Shown: positions 28,301 through 36,874 of the stretch, in pieces
How positions within the stretch are numbered: the first letter of the stretch is position 1
Layout: each line of letters starts with the position of its first letter
Source: SAR324 cluster bacterium SAR324-CTD7B
GTDB taxonomy: Bacteria > SAR324 > NAC60-12
DNA: 64,000 nt
NCBI GenBank assembly: GCA_002082305.1
Contig: LSNO01000093.1
Coordinates: forward strand, 1 to 64,000
Reading direction: 5' to 3'
The notes under the pieces: generated by a model
Database searches by the model: none
What the model saw: only the letters and a program-made list of their open reading frames with translations
What the model was told of the DNA's origin: nothing
Position numbers and translations under genes: made by a program

Positions 28301-28880
28301 GAAGCAGATTTTGTGTTGTTTCATCCAGCCGTTTTTCAGCATTTTCACGTTTGAAGCGAAACTTGACGATTCCTGCAGCATCATCAATCAAGATGCGTCG
28401 ATCAATAGGTTTGGCGCTGACAATTTCCTCTACGCGCCCCTGTTCAACAATCGAGTATCCGGTTCCGCCAATTCCTGTGTCCATAAACAATTCCCGCACA
28501 TCTTTCAAACGCACGGGTATTTTGTTGATCATGTAAATACTTTCACCTGAACGGTAAAGGCGGCGGGTCACCGCAATTTCTGTGTAATCTGCAAATTGTT
28601 GAAGTGTGTCTCCTTTGGGGTTGGAAAAAGTCAGTGAGACTTCAGCCATTCCGGAAGGCTTGTGAAAGGAGCTTCCGGAAAAAATTACATCCTCCATTGA
28701 ACTGCCGCGTAAATGTTTTACACGCTGTTCACCAAGTACCCAGCGGACTGCGTCAACAACATTGCTTTTTCCGCAGCCATTTGGACCCACTATAATTGTA
28801 ATTCCGTTTTGTTTAACCTGCAGATTGACAGGATGACAAAATGATTTGAATCCTGAAACTCTTATTTTTTTGATACGCAC
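25302..28880 (-). CDS. smc: Chromosome segregation protein SMC
   Basis: SMC forms the core of the bacterial condensin that organises and segregates the chromosome. The 1192-residue protein has the N-terminal Walker A GPNGCGKS at 32-39, two long coiled coils rich in Glu, Gln and Leu, a hinge around residues 510-640, and C-terminal ABC signature LLSGGEKALTA and Walker B FCLLDEVDAPLDD. Length is typical. A run of six CAG codons (28101-28118 on the plus strand as CTG repeats) encodes polyglutamine in the first coiled coil. scpA and scpB are not in the window. It is followed by hisD and preceded by a metallopeptidase gene on the same strand. Confidence 0.97.
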   Translation of the reverse strand: MRIKKIRVSGFKSFCHPVNLQVKQNGITIIVGPNGCGKSNVVDAVRWVLGEQRVKHLRGSSMEDVIFSGSSFHKPSGMAEVSLTFSNPKGDTLQQFADYTEIAVTRRLYRSGESIYMINKIPVRLKDVRELFMDTGIGGTGYSIVEQGRVEEIVSAKPIDRRILIDDAAGIVKFRFKRENAEKRLDETTQNLLRVNDVLGALSEQEDGLREHVERAEKYLELQEQSGLLERQHLCLSWHQAGLNEQKVQELVQGQQQQQQDLQSEKSVVETDLERLKLEQTQLGTQVGERREQLFKTEQNIQEAENQRELEKQNLQNVSEQREGQEKELEELKQRLTEREKERADINNRSMELAERLGEMQAKLVIIEEKRAEENETLQKSTDETSVLQKRQLTVHTELTNQTNQKNFLDERLENLTERQQRLQDQQQSHKNQLQEVTLQVSDREEQMETIRLQKEELSGKLTELESSIEDQHLKLIEEEKKLEDLRYQQSTAESRIESLQQIQTHYEGFSDSVKIFMQLMQDNPETKKQLGVSGLLADFITVPADTLDIVSPVMAEVLDWVVIERAEKLPQIEIFCAEHELGQLGFVALDRPASVPKSAGTKGIPLPEILKFKKPLQEWGEKFFSRFALLKDEKKFWNEADKKWPDSPEEWLSSSGICLSNSSASMGKVQSGSLGFLQRQQQIIDVGTYVDDLQKKIKKFESELLTLREKHESLKEEQESREEESRKLEFALLSDNKELEHHQLEERRMEQTVSQLSQDTDSILEEMDLSRLKEKTAAETIISLEKERTELEEKTNQLQERIQLLQSRNDAIAEELLAHRVSLTETTEQQKNTEETESRLNREHEETSLRLEQLKTALNEGDLRLEQSRKRITEIDESFEDLLEKRSDMKRELEEDIQLHEQKNEEQTLLSQKLQERQGHLENSVSVAHQESIRLTEFRLQREQLEDQLREITEQTPEAILTEIDIDTSDHKQMGLELRSLKASLNAMGAVNLAAPEEYAALKERIDFLKSQSEDLQKAVDDLKETIKDINIESRRRFREMFDQVNENFMNVFSSLFEGGEAKLLLTESEDLLNAGVDILAQPPGKKLQNINLLSGGEKALTAISLIFAIFLVKPSPFCLLDEVDAPLDDVNVVRFNRLITGLSYDSQFIIVTHNKKTMEIGDLLYGVTMEEPGISKTVSVEFKEAESLIA

Positions 28881-28984
28881 AATTTTTTTCTATTTTCTTT
28901 TCAGCTTTTTTTACAAACAAGACACTTCAAATTAAAATTACTTCTCTCAGAATCAGAGCTAAATGCACTTTATTTATCAGGCAT

Positions 28985-29758
28985 TTAAGATTTTAGCTGC
29001 AAACCGTTCAACTCTTTCCGACATAGTTTCCAGTTAGGATAAAACTGATCCATTAATGCCTTGAATCTGTTGTTGTGACTGGCTTCTAGCAAATGCACTA
29101 ACTCATGTACAACAATATATTCCAGACATTCAGGTGACTTTTTTACAAGCTCAAGATTGAAACGAATACCATGGGTTTTAGGTGTGCAGCTGCCCCACCT
29201 GGATTTCATGCTGCGAATGGAGAAGCGCTTGACTGAGACACCAAGTTTAAGTTCCCATTTTTTTATAAGAGGATTCAATAGCTCCATCAACTGTTTATGA
29301 TACCACTCATTCAGGACAGAACGCCTTTTTTCCATGTCAGCTCCAGTAGGAACATGAATCAATATTTCGTTTTTCACTAGCTCTGCAAAAGGAGGTTTGT
29401 TATTTTCCAACACTTTTAATTGATAGCTGTGACCTCTAAAGTAGTGAGTTTCCTGATTTATATATTTCAAAGGTTTTTCACGCACCTGATTTCGTATTTT
29501 TAAACGCTGTTTTCTGATCCAATCAAGCTTGGATAGCGCGAAAACACGAATTTTTTCCTGATTCATACGGAGTGGTGCAGAAACACGCACGATACCGTTA
29601 GGAGGGCATACCTTCAAGTGGAGATGTTTGATTTTCTTTTTAGTTACCTCTGCATCGATATCATCCAGCATAATCATTGAAATCATACGTTTTTGTTTAA
29701 CTTTCACAGCGCGTTGCTTTTCTGTAAACAAAGAGAGTACATTAATGCTTTCAAACAT
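28985..29758 (-). CDS. YgjP-like (DUF45, M48-type) metallopeptidase
   Basis: The 257-residue protein ends in the DUF45 signature: MKSRWGSC (about 184-191), the zinc motif HELVH at 218-222, the third ligand in SHNNRF (His228) and PNWK. Such proteins are putative zinc proteases related to SprT and the WLM family; substrates are unknown, and no signal peptide is present, so it is probably cytoplasmic. The first 30 residues are poorly conserved in type; an internal ATG at residue 25 (29686) is a possible alternative start. The gene precedes smc by about 100 bases on the same strand. Confidence 0.83.
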   Translation of the reverse strand: MFESINVLSLFTEKQRAVKVKQKRMISMIMLDDIDAEVTKKKIKHLHLKVCPPNGIVRVSAPLRMNQEKIRVFALSKLDWIRKQRLKIRNQVREKPLKYINQETHYFRGHSYQLKVLENNKPPFAELVKNEILIHVPTGADMEKRRSVLNEWYHKQLMELLNPLIKKWELKLGVSVKRFSIRSMKSRWGSCTPKTHGIRFNLELVKKSPECLEYIVVHELVHLLEASHNNRFKALMDQFYPNWKLCRKELNGLQLKS

Positions 29759-29989
29759 TGTAACAATGGTTGGCGGGTTAAGTGAAAAATTCTTGAACTG
29801 TATGGCTGGTTTCTTTTGTCAAATAGTTTTCATTCGTGGAAAGAGGCATAGCACCAGTTAAAAATATTCTGATCTTATATATTGTGGAAACTACCGGGGA
29901 ATGAAAAATATATGGAATAATTAGAGACTCCGCAAGCCACCCCACATGACACTTTACAAACTTTCAGGCATTTGAAATAAATTTTATAT

Positions 29990-30472
29990 CTAAAAAGGGA
30001 TATCATCCTTGATGAAACCGTCATCAGGTGGAGTTTCCTGGGCGTTCCCTGGATCCTGTGTTGATGCAGAGTCCTGTGTTGATGCAGAAGTTGCAGAATA
30101 ATTTGAAGAGCCTCCTTCCTGAGGAATTCCCCCATCAACATTTTTTGAATCCAGAAACTGCATGTTTGTGACTACAACCTCAGTTTTGTAGTGTTTTTGA
30201 CCTTGTTGATCTTCCCAGTCTCTAGTTTGTAAACGGCCTTCAACATAGACTTGCGAGCCTTTTTTCAAGTAAGACTGTGCCAAATCAGCAAGTCTTCCCC
30301 ACAACACGAGGCTGTGCCATTCTGTTCGCTCTTGTTTTTCACCCTGTTTGTCTGTCCAATAATCGTTAGTTGCAATGGTGGTATTAGCTACTGCACTGCC
30401 GGATTGTGTGTAGCGAATTTCAGGGTCCTGTCCTAATCGTCCAATCAACATCACTTTGTTCAGATTTGCCAT
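29990..30472 (-). CDS. ssb: Single-stranded DNA-binding protein
   Basis: SSB coats single-stranded DNA during replication, repair and recombination. The 160-residue protein has the OB-fold ([43 protein letters not shown]), a disordered Gln/Ser/Gly linker, and the acidic tip DDIPF that recruits partner proteins. An 18-bp tandem duplication in the linker (30054-30089) encodes a repeated SASTQD-type unit. It closes the ruvC-ruvA-ssb group, 39 bases after ruvA. Confidence 0.97.
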   Translation of the reverse strand: MANLNKVMLIGRLGQDPEIRYTQSGSAVANTTIATNDYWTDKQGEKQERTEWHSLVLWGRLADLAQSYLKKGSQVYVEGRLQTRDWEDQQGQKHYKTEVVVTNMQFLDSKNVDGGIPQEGGSSNYSATSASTQDSASTQDPGNAQETPPDDGFIKDDIPF

Positions 30473-30511
30473 GTTTTCTCCTGAATATTAGTATTTCTAA
30501 GATACTCTGTT

Positions 30512-31129
30512 TTAACGCAATGGAGTCAATAAGGAAAGTGCTTTTTTCAGTCTACCTTCAAACGGCAAATCCGAACTGCCGGTTTCTCGAAGTACTGGCA
30601 GGATTTCCTTTTCCGAATAGCCAAGGTTTTTTAATGCAGAAAAAACTCCGTCAATTTCAGTTCCTGAAAGAGTTAATCCTGCTTTAGAGCTCCCTGCAGG
30701 TCCTGGTTCAAATCCTGAAATTGGATGCCGCTTCAGTTGATCTTTCAAATCCAGACACAACTTTGCTGCAGTTTTTTTTCCTATACCGGGAACCTGGCTG
30801 AAACTCTCGGTGCTGCTCTGATGAACAGCATCCACCAGTTGACTGGGAGAAAGTACTGAAAGAACCGCTAATCCCAACTTCGGACCTACACCTGAAGTTT
30901 TGATAAGCATTTCAAATAATTCTTTTTCCTCTAATTTTTGAAAGCCATACAGGGAAATATCGTCTTCCCTGACATTTGTATAGATGTGCAGAGTGATAAA
31001 TTCTTCCGGAGAGGCTTTAACAGCAAGATGTTGAGAAACATGAACTGCGTAACCCACGCCGTCAGATGTTTTGAGAACGATTAAATTTGCTTCTGAACGG
31101 AGGATCTGTCCTTCAAGATAGGCAATCAT
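30512..31129 (-). CDS. ruvA: Holliday junction branch migration protein RuvA
   Basis: RuvA binds Holliday junctions and loads the RuvB motor. The 205-residue protein shows the N-terminal OB domain (MIAYLEGQIL, DGVGYAVHVS, REDDISLYGF), two helix-hairpin-helix motifs (SGVGPKLGLAVLS and VPGIGKKTAAKL), a Gly/Pro-rich flexible linker, and the C-terminal RuvB-binding domain. It lies 47 bases after ruvC. ruvB is not in the window. Confidence 0.96.
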   Translation of the reverse strand: MIAYLEGQILRSEANLIVLKTSDGVGYAVHVSQHLAVKASPEEFITLHIYTNVREDDISLYGFQKLEEKELFEMLIKTSGVGPKLGLAVLSVLSPSQLVDAVHQSSTESFSQVPGIGKKTAAKLCLDLKDQLKRHPISGFEPGPAGSSKAGLTLSGTEIDGVFSALKNLGYSEKEILPVLRETGSSDLPFEGRLKKALSLLTPLR

Positions 31130-31176
31130 GAGATAAGTTATTCATAAAAATGTTCCTGCTCAGGCAGTTCATCAAG

Positions 31177-31674
31177 CTAAAGTGATTGTTTAAGGGAGAG
31201 TCCCAAATGAGCATGTGTGATAGCAACGGCAAGTGCATCCGCTTCATCTTCTTGAAGTGAGTTCTGTAAATTCAACAGAATCCTAACCATATGCTGTACT
31301 TGATCCTTGTCAGCCCTCCCCACACCGACTACAGTTTGCTTGACCTTCAGTGCCTGATATTCATGTATGGGTAAATGGCGCTCAGAAAATTTCAATAAAA
31401 TAACACCACGGGCATGCCCTAAAGTAAGTGCTGACTGAGCATTCTTTGCAAAAAAGACTTTTTCGACAGCTCCACAATCCGGTCTGAATTCTTCAATCAA
31501 TTGTTCCAGTTCTCTGGAGAGCATTGACAAACGATCAGAAAGCTGGTCCCTTTCATTCAGTCGGATACAGCCGCTGGCTAAATGTCTGGTACGGTTTCCG
31601 GTGTTTTCAATCAGACCGTAACCTGTTTTCCTGCTCCCGGGGTCTATACCTAAAATTCGCAGTGTTTCAACCAA
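31177..31674 (-). CDS. ruvC: Holliday junction resolvase RuvC
   Basis: RuvC cuts Holliday junctions as a dimer. The acidic residues of the RNase H-like site are visible in ILGIDPGSRKTGYG, VEKVFFAKN and DEADALAVAITHAH. I place the start at TTG 31674, which overlaps the yebC stop (TTGGTTGA), giving 165 residues and a family-typical N-terminus. A GTG at 31719 in the same frame would add 15 residues inside yebC and has no ribosome binding site. The overlap implies translational coupling with yebC. Confidence 0.92.
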   Translation of the reverse strand: MVETLRILGIDPGSRKTGYGLIENTGNRTRHLASGCIRLNERDQLSDRLSMLSRELEQLIEEFRPDCGAVEKVFFAKNAQSALTLGHARGVILLKFSERHLPIHEYQALKVKQTVVGVGRADKDQVQHMVRILLNLQNSLQEDEADALAVAITHAHLGLSLKQSL

Positions 31675-32419
31675 GTTCTGCCATAACGCTTTCGCTGATG
31701 TCAAAATTGGAATGGACACTGTTTACGTCATCATCTTCTTCCAATAGATCAATCAGTTTTATTACTTGTTCAGCTTTTTTATAATTGTCGATTTCTATAC
31801 GGTTTTGAGGATTCCAGATAACCTCTGCACTTAGCATGGCAACACCATTTTCTTCCAAGTATGAACGTACAGTATCAAAATCAGCAGGAGCAGTAATAAT
31901 CTGATACGCGTCTGGGTTTTCAGTGTTTAAATCTTCTGCACCAGCTTCCAGAATTAATTCAGTAAGCCGGTCTTCGTCAATAACAGTGTTGTCAACCAAA
32001 ATTGATCCCTGTCGGTCAAACATGTACTGAACAGAGTTAGCTGAACCCAGATTCCCATTGCATATACTGAAAGCATGTCTTACTGATGCAATGGATCTGT
32101 TCCTGTTGTCAGTCATCACTTCTACAATAATTGCAACATTGTGTGGTCCATAGCCTTCATAAATAATTTCTTCAAAAATTACTCCGTCTAATTCTCCTGC
32201 ACCTTTTTTGATAGCCCTATCAATATTGTCTTTGGGCATGCTTTGACTTTTTGCATTGGCAACTGCTGTACGTAAACGTGGATTGGCATCGAGATCGCTT
32301 CCGCCAATTCTTGCTGCTATAGTTAGTTCTTTAATTATTTTTGTAAAAGCTTTACCACGTTTTGCATCTTGAGCTGCCTTGCGATGCTTGATTGTACTCC
32401 ATTTGCTGTGTCCTGACAT
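31667..32419 (-). CDS. yebC: YebC/TACO1-family translation or transcription factor
   Basis: The 250-residue protein begins with the family hallmark MSGHSKWSTIKHRKAAQDAKRG and contains IYEGYGPHNVAIIVEVMTDN. YebC proteins have been described as DNA-binding regulators (of ruvCAB in some bacteria) and more recently as ribosome-associated factors easing translation of proline stretches. It directly precedes and overlaps ruvC, the common arrangement yebC-ruvC-ruvA. It follows rimO by 77 bases. Confidence 0.96.
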   Translation of the reverse strand: MSGHSKWSTIKHRKAAQDAKRGKAFTKIIKELTIAARIGGSDLDANPRLRTAVANAKSQSMPKDNIDRAIKKGAGELDGVIFEEIIYEGYGPHNVAIIVEVMTDNRNRSIASVRHAFSICNGNLGSANSVQYMFDRQGSILVDNTVIDEDRLTELILEAGAEDLNTENPDAYQIITAPADFDTVRSYLEENGVAMLSAEVIWNPQNRIEIDNYKKAEQVIKLIDLLEEDDDVNSVHSNFDISESVMAELG

Positions 32420-32496
32420 ATAAATTCAGATTTAAAAGTTTGAAAAGGCTTTGATTCACAAACTACTGTAAATATAATAACGCAGACTACACTAAA

Positions 32497-33873
32497 TCAG
32501 ACAATGCGTCCAATTAAATCATAAGTGTGGGATTCCGTAATTTCAACATTATTGAAAGTTCCAGGACGAGCAGTCCCATCATTGATATAAACTAACCCGT
32601 CTACATCAGGTCCTTGAAATTCACTTCGGCCTTGAAGTAGCAAGTCACTTTCTTCACTAAGGCCATCCACAAGGACTTTCAATTGTTTTCCAATCCAGCT
32701 TTTATTTCTACCACTGCTGACTTTTTGTTGTGCTTCCATCAGTTGCTTACGCCGTTCTTGCTTAAGAGAATTTGGAACAGGATCTCCCAATTTTGCCGAA
32801 CGGATATTATCTTCATGGGAGTATGAAAATACTCCAACATGCAGAAAATGTCCTGCTGAAACAAACTCAAGTAATTCCTGGAAATGATCTTCTGTTTCAG
32901 TAGGAAAGCCAACAATAAAAGTAGTACGCCAAGCCAAATCCGGAAGATGTTTCTGTATCTCCTGTATTTTATTTTCTATCTGAGCACGGTCTATTTTTCG
33001 GTTCATTGCTTTCAAGACTTCATTATTAATATGTTGAAACGGCATATCGAGATACCGGCAAAATCTTTTATCACCTGCAATCACCTCCATCACTTCATCA
33101 GTAAAGGAGTTGGGATAGCAGTAAAAAAGACGTATCCAGAAATCCCCTTCTATTTTACTGATGTTTTTTAAAAGTGTTGCCAGTCCAGTACCGTTCTTAA
33201 AATCTTTTCCGTAAGATGAAGTGTCTTGCGAAATCAGATTGATTTCCTTCACTCCTTTTTTTGTCAGATTAATGATTTCAGTTACAATAGAGTTGACTGT
33301 ACGGCTACTGAAATTTCCTCTTAACGCAGGTATGTTGCAAAACGAACACATGTTGGAACAGCCCTCCGCCACTTTAAGGTATGTATAATGACGAGGTGTA
33401 GTTTGTATACGGGCCTGTTTTTCAAATTGTCTGTAGTGAGGTTTTTGCTTCAAATTAAGTTTTGTTTGTCCGGTACCCTCATACATTGAGTACACAAGTT
33501 CCGGAATCTGTTCAAATCCGTTTGAACCAAACAGTCCATCCAGTTCTGGAATCTGCTCCGCGAGACTGTCCTGGTAACGTTGAGTCAAACAACCTGTTGC
33601 GACAAGCTTTTCACAGTTGCCAGTACTTTTGAAATCACTTAGTTCAAGAATCCTGTTGATTGACTCTTCACTTGCTTCTGTAAGAAAAGCACAGGTGTTG
33701 ACAATAATTACTTCTGCAGAATCCGGAGTCTTTGTCATCTCAAAACCCTGGTTTTGCAGACTGGCCAGCATTATTTCTGAATCAACTTGGTTTTTGGAGC
33801 AACCCAATGTTTCCAAATAAATTCGCTTCTTTTCGTGCGAAGGCGATACAGATTCTGCAACAGGACTTGTCAT
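32497..33873 (-). CDS. rimO: Ribosomal protein S12 methylthiotransferase RimO
   Basis: RimO is a radical-SAM enzyme that adds a methylthio group to the conserved aspartate of ribosomal protein S12. The 458-residue protein has the N-terminal UPF0004 cysteines Cys25, Cys61 and Cys95 for one [4Fe-4S] cluster, the radical-SAM motif Cys172-x3-Cys176-x2-Cys179 (CSNMCSFC), and a C-terminal TRAM domain. MiaB is the close alternative, but the motif region IPALRGNFSSR and TRAM type suit RimO. It lies about 100 bases behind rplQ, at the downstream edge of the cluster that starts with its substrate gene rpsL. Confidence 0.9.
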   Translation of the reverse strand: MTSPVAESVSPSHEKKRIYLETLGCSKNQVDSEIMLASLQNQGFEMTKTPDSAEVIIVNTCAFLTEASEESINRILELSDFKSTGNCEKLVATGCLTQRYQDSLAEQIPELDGLFGSNGFEQIPELVYSMYEGTGQTKLNLKQKPHYRQFEKQARIQTTPRHYTYLKVAEGCSNMCSFCNIPALRGNFSSRTVNSIVTEIINLTKKGVKEINLISQDTSSYGKDFKNGTGLATLLKNISKIEGDFWIRLFYCYPNSFTDEVMEVIAGDKRFCRYLDMPFQHINNEVLKAMNRKIDRAQIENKIQEIQKHLPDLAWRTTFIVGFPTETEDHFQELLEFVSAGHFLHVGVFSYSHEDNIRSAKLGDPVPNSLKQERRKQLMEAQQKVSSGRNKSWIGKQLKVLVDGLSEESDLLLQGRSEFQGPDVDGLVYINDGTARPGTFNNVEITESHTYDLIGRIV

Positions 33874-33972
33874 AGTGAACAGTTTTTTTCTAGAAGTACA
33901 AATGGTAGGAGTAAAAAAAGACTCCTGTAGAAAAAAGAAGCCTTTAAAGGAGGGATTACTTGAAGGTCAGTC

Positions 33973-34836
33973 TTAAGTTTTTGTCTCAGGATCCTTTTCT
34001 TCAGTTATAACTTTCTCGGAAGTGATCTCAGTTTCTTCCTGTACTGCTTCAGAATCTGCCTGTACCTCCTCTTTTTCAGGTTCTGTTTTAGCTTCATCCT
34101 CTGCTGAATCAGTTTCAGTTGTAACAGGTTCTTCCTTTTTTGTATCAGCTTCAAGTTGTTCTTCCGGAACAGTCTCTGTCTGAATATTCTCTTCCGGTTT
34201 TTGCTTTGCTGCCGGTTCTATTTGAACAGATTCTACAGGTGATTCTTCTTTTGAAGTTTCATTCTCAACTTGAGATATTTCTTTCTTCGTTTCTACTTCT
34301 TCACCTTCGGCCAAAGTAGGTTCCGCTTCTATAGGTTTAACTGATTCGTCATTTTTTTCTGAAGATGAGTTCTCAGTCCGGATTTCTTCACTTACCTCCT
34401 TTAAAACAGGGCTTTCCTTTTTCTTGGCTTTTTTCTTTTTACCTGACTGAGATTTAAGTTCGCTTAATCGGTCGGTTTCACTTCCAAGCAACTGTACAAT
34501 CGCCATTTCAGAGTTGTCACCAAGTCTGTTTTTACCCAATTTGATAATTCGGCAATAACCACCTTGTCGATCTTTGTAGCGCTCAGCCAATTCTTCAAAA
34601 AGCTGTGTCATTGCTTCTTTGCTTTTCACAAAACTCAATGCTTGACGGCGAGCATGCAGACTGCCCTGCTTTCCCCAGCCTATCATTTTTTCAAGAGGCT
34701 TGCGTACCTCTTTTGCCCTGGCAAGAGTGCAGGTAATCTGGCCATATTCCAGGATAGATGTAACCATATTCCGCATCATTGCACGGCGATGTGCCGTTGT
34801 AACTCCTAAACGGTTTCCAGCTTTTAAATGTCGCAT
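33973..34836 (-). CDS. rplQ: 50S ribosomal protein L17 with long acidic C-terminal extension
   Basis: Residues 1-120 are a normal L17 (MRHLKAGNRLG, RAMMRNM, CTLARAKEVRKPLEKMI). L17 lines the exit-tunnel region and normally ends at about 115-130 residues. Here a basic Lys stretch (about 133-140) leads into roughly 145 further residues dominated by Glu, Thr, Val, Lys and Ser, with no ordered domain visible. The frame is continuous and codon use looks normal, so the tail is real rather than a read-through artefact. It lies 14 bases after rpoA. Confidence 0.93.
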   Translation of the reverse strand: MRHLKAGNRLGVTTAHRRAMMRNMVTSILEYGQITCTLARAKEVRKPLEKMIGWGKQGSLHARRQALSFVKSKEAMTQLFEELAERYKDRQGGYCRIIKLGKNRLGDNSEMAIVQLLGSETDRLSELKSQSGKKKKAKKKESPVLKEVSEEIRTENSSSEKNDESVKPIEAEPTLAEGEEVETKKEISQVENETSKEESPVESVQIEPAAKQKPEENIQTETVPEEQLEADTKKEEPVTTETDSAEDEAKTEPEKEEVQADSEAVQEETEITSEKVITEEKDPETKT

Positions 34837-34850
34837 CGTATTATTGAGCC

Positions 34851-35984
34851 CTAATTTGTGTGTGGATTATTCATTGGATCAAAATTTTCCACTTCTGTTC
34901 CCAATGATAAGCCCATTTCTGTCAAGATTACTTTAATTTCGTTCAGTGATTTCCGACCAAAGTTTTTTGTTTTGAGCATTGCCTGTTCACTCTTCTGGAC
35001 AAGATCTCCTATGGTTTCAATCTTTGCATTTTGCAGACAGTTGATTGAACGGACAGACAATTCCAGTTCGCTAACACTGCGATATAAGTTTTCGTTCAGT
35101 GGTTCTTCCTCAATTTCTTCTTCAGGCTCATCCTTTATGCTGCTTTCATCAAAGTTAATAAACACATCCATGTGTTCTTTGATTATTTTTGCTGCATAGG
35201 CCAGGCAGTCGGTAGGTTTTACAGAACCATTTGTCCATAGTTCAAAATTCAGGCGATCATAGTCTGTTTTTTGATCAACTCTTGAATTTACAACGTCATA
35301 GTTAATTCTACTGACAGGCGAGTGATTTGAGTCAAGGTAGATGGTGCCGACGGGTAAATCCTCCTGTTGATTTTCCTCTGAGGTAACATAACCTTTGTTG
35401 AAGCGGGAATACATAGTCATACTGACAGTTGCCCCATTTTGTAAGGTAGCCAAAACAAGATCTGGATTCAATATTTCTGCTTTTTCAAAGGTTGAAATAT
35501 CTCCAGCTTTTATTACGCAAGGTCCTTCTCCGATCAGTTCCAGTTCAACAACTTCATCAACAAATTGCTCAACTTGAAGTTCCTTGATATTAAGGATAAC
35601 TTGAACCATGTCCTCTACGATTCCAGGGATGTTGCTGAATTCGTGGGTGACACCGTCAATTTGTACTGCAAAAACTGCTGATCCCCTGATTGAAGACAGG
35701 AGAACCCGCCTTAAAGAATGCCCAATTGTCGTTCCAAATCCAGGCTCTAATGGATCCAGTGAAAACTTCGCATAATCAGATTTTAAGTTTTCCGACTCAA
35801 ACTGTAGTTTCTTCGGCTTTGCAATTGACATCCAATTTTTAGCAAAGAACGGATTTTCGTCCGTTGATTCCTCTTCACTGTTGGAATCCGATTCTGTTCC
35901 GGTTATTGCATTATCTTCCGGAGAGACATTCTCTGCCTCCGGATCTGCTTCTTCTATAGTTTCATTTAATTCAGTCATCTGCAT
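34851..35984 (-). CDS. rpoA: RNA polymerase alpha subunit with acidic N-terminal extension
   Basis: The 377-residue alpha subunit has the dimerisation domain (EPGFGTTIGHSLRRVLLSS, HEFSNIPGIVEDM) and the C-terminal helix-hairpin-helix domain (SVRSINCLQNAKIETIGDL, LKTKNFGRKSLNEIK). It is about 45 residues longer than usual because of a Glu/Asp/Ser-rich segment before the normal start region at about residue 50. The inter-domain linker is also acidic. rpsD, which normally precedes rpoA, is missing; the upstream neighbour is rpsK, 99 bases away. Confidence 0.97.
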   Translation of the reverse strand: MQMTELNETIEEADPEAENVSPEDNAITGTESDSNSEEESTDENPFFAKNWMSIAKPKKLQFESENLKSDYAKFSLDPLEPGFGTTIGHSLRRVLLSSIRGSAVFAVQIDGVTHEFSNIPGIVEDMVQVILNIKELQVEQFVDEVVELELIGEGPCVIKAGDISTFEKAEILNPDLVLATLQNGATVSMTMYSRFNKGYVTSEENQQEDLPVGTIYLDSNHSPVSRINYDVVNSRVDQKTDYDRLNFELWTNGSVKPTDCLAYAAKIIKEHMDVFINFDESSIKDEPEEEIEEEPLNENLYRSVSELELSVRSINCLQNAKIETIGDLVQKSEQAMLKTKNFGRKSLNEIKVILTEMGLSLGTEVENFDPMNNPHTN

Positions 35985-36083
35985 CCCAGTTAAGTTTTCT
36001 GGTTTTTATTCAGTCAAAAAAGACAATACTAATCGATGAAATAATCATCCTGAGAGTATTGTAATTAATGACGTTTAATTAAA

Positions 36084-36467
36084 TTAAATCCGCCGTTGCT
36101 TTGGTGGACGGCATCCGTTATGAGGAATCGGTGTTATATCGTTGATTGACGTGACACGCATTCCTTCAATTGCTGAAATTGCTCGAAGTGCAGACTCCCG
36201 TCCTGAACCGGGTCCTTTGACAAAAACATCAACACTTTTCATACCACTATCAACAGCCTTTTTCAGGGCGTCGTCTGCAGCCACTCTTGCTGCAAAAGGA
36301 GTACTTTTTCTTGAACCTTTAAATCCATGTACACCTGTACTAGACCATGCGATTGTGTTGCCTTGAGTATCGGTAATTGTCACGATTGTATTATTGAATG
36401 TGGCCTTGATATAAATTCGACCCTGTTCAACTGTTCTTTTTTCTTTTTTCTTTTTTGCTTGCGCCAT
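36084..36467 (-). CDS. rpsK: 30S ribosomal protein S11
   Basis: The 127-residue S11 belongs to the small-subunit platform. The family segments [43 protein letters not shown] and the C-terminal [13 protein letters not shown] are all present. It has the usual length with a Lys-rich N-terminus. It follows rpsM by 27 bases; the next gene is rpoA rather than rpsD. Confidence 0.98.
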   Translation of the reverse strand: MAQAKKKKEKRTVEQGRIYIKATFNNTIVTITDTQGNTIAWSSTGVHGFKGSRKSTPFAARVAADDALKKAVDSGMKSVDVFVKGPGSGRESALRAISAIEGMRVTSINDITPIPHNGCRPPKQRRI

Positions 36468-36494
36468 AAGTTCGGCTCAATTCAACGTTTAGGT

Positions 36495-36863
36495 TTATTT
36501 ATTTTTACTGACTGCCAATCTTCGGGGGCCTTTTCGCGTCCTTGCATTTGTTTTAGTCCTTTGTCCTCTGACAGGCATATGCTTGCGATGCCTTAATCCA
36601 CGGTAATTACCCAAATCCATTAGACGCTTGATATTCAAGCTGACTTCTCGTCGAAGATCACCCTCAACCTGATATTCTTTTTCGATAATTGTACGAATCT
36701 TATTTACCTGGTCGTCATCAAGGTCACGAACTCGTACATTTTTATCGATCTTTGCTTTGAGTAATATATCATTTGAAACTTTTCTGCCTACACCATAAAT
36801 GTAAGTCAAACCAATTTCTACCCTTTTAGCATTTGGTAAATCAATACCGGAAATTCTTGCCAT
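36495..36863 (-). CDS. rpsM: 30S ribosomal protein S13
   Basis: The 122-residue S13 sits at the head of the small subunit and contacts the P-site tRNA through its basic tail. [24 protein letters not shown]-type N-terminus, the helix-turn region and the [22 protein letters not shown] segment identify it. It lies 11 bases after rpmJ. Confidence 0.98.
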   Translation of the reverse strand: MARISGIDLPNAKRVEIGLTYIYGVGRKVSNDILLKAKIDKNVRVRDLDDDQVNKIRTIIEKEYQVEGDLRREVSLNIKRLMDLGNYRGLRHRKHMPVRGQRTKTNARTRKGPRRLAVSKNK

Positions 36864-36874
36864 CCAGCTCCTTG

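Noticed and set aside
33907-33926. AGGAGT/ACTCCT hairpin between rplQ and rimO as terminator
   Set aside because: The T-run lies in the loop rather than after the stem, so it does not look like an intrinsic terminator.
33973-34480. L17 tail as a frameshift artefact
   Set aside because: The frame is continuous from a normal L17, with no shadow gene and with normal codon use.
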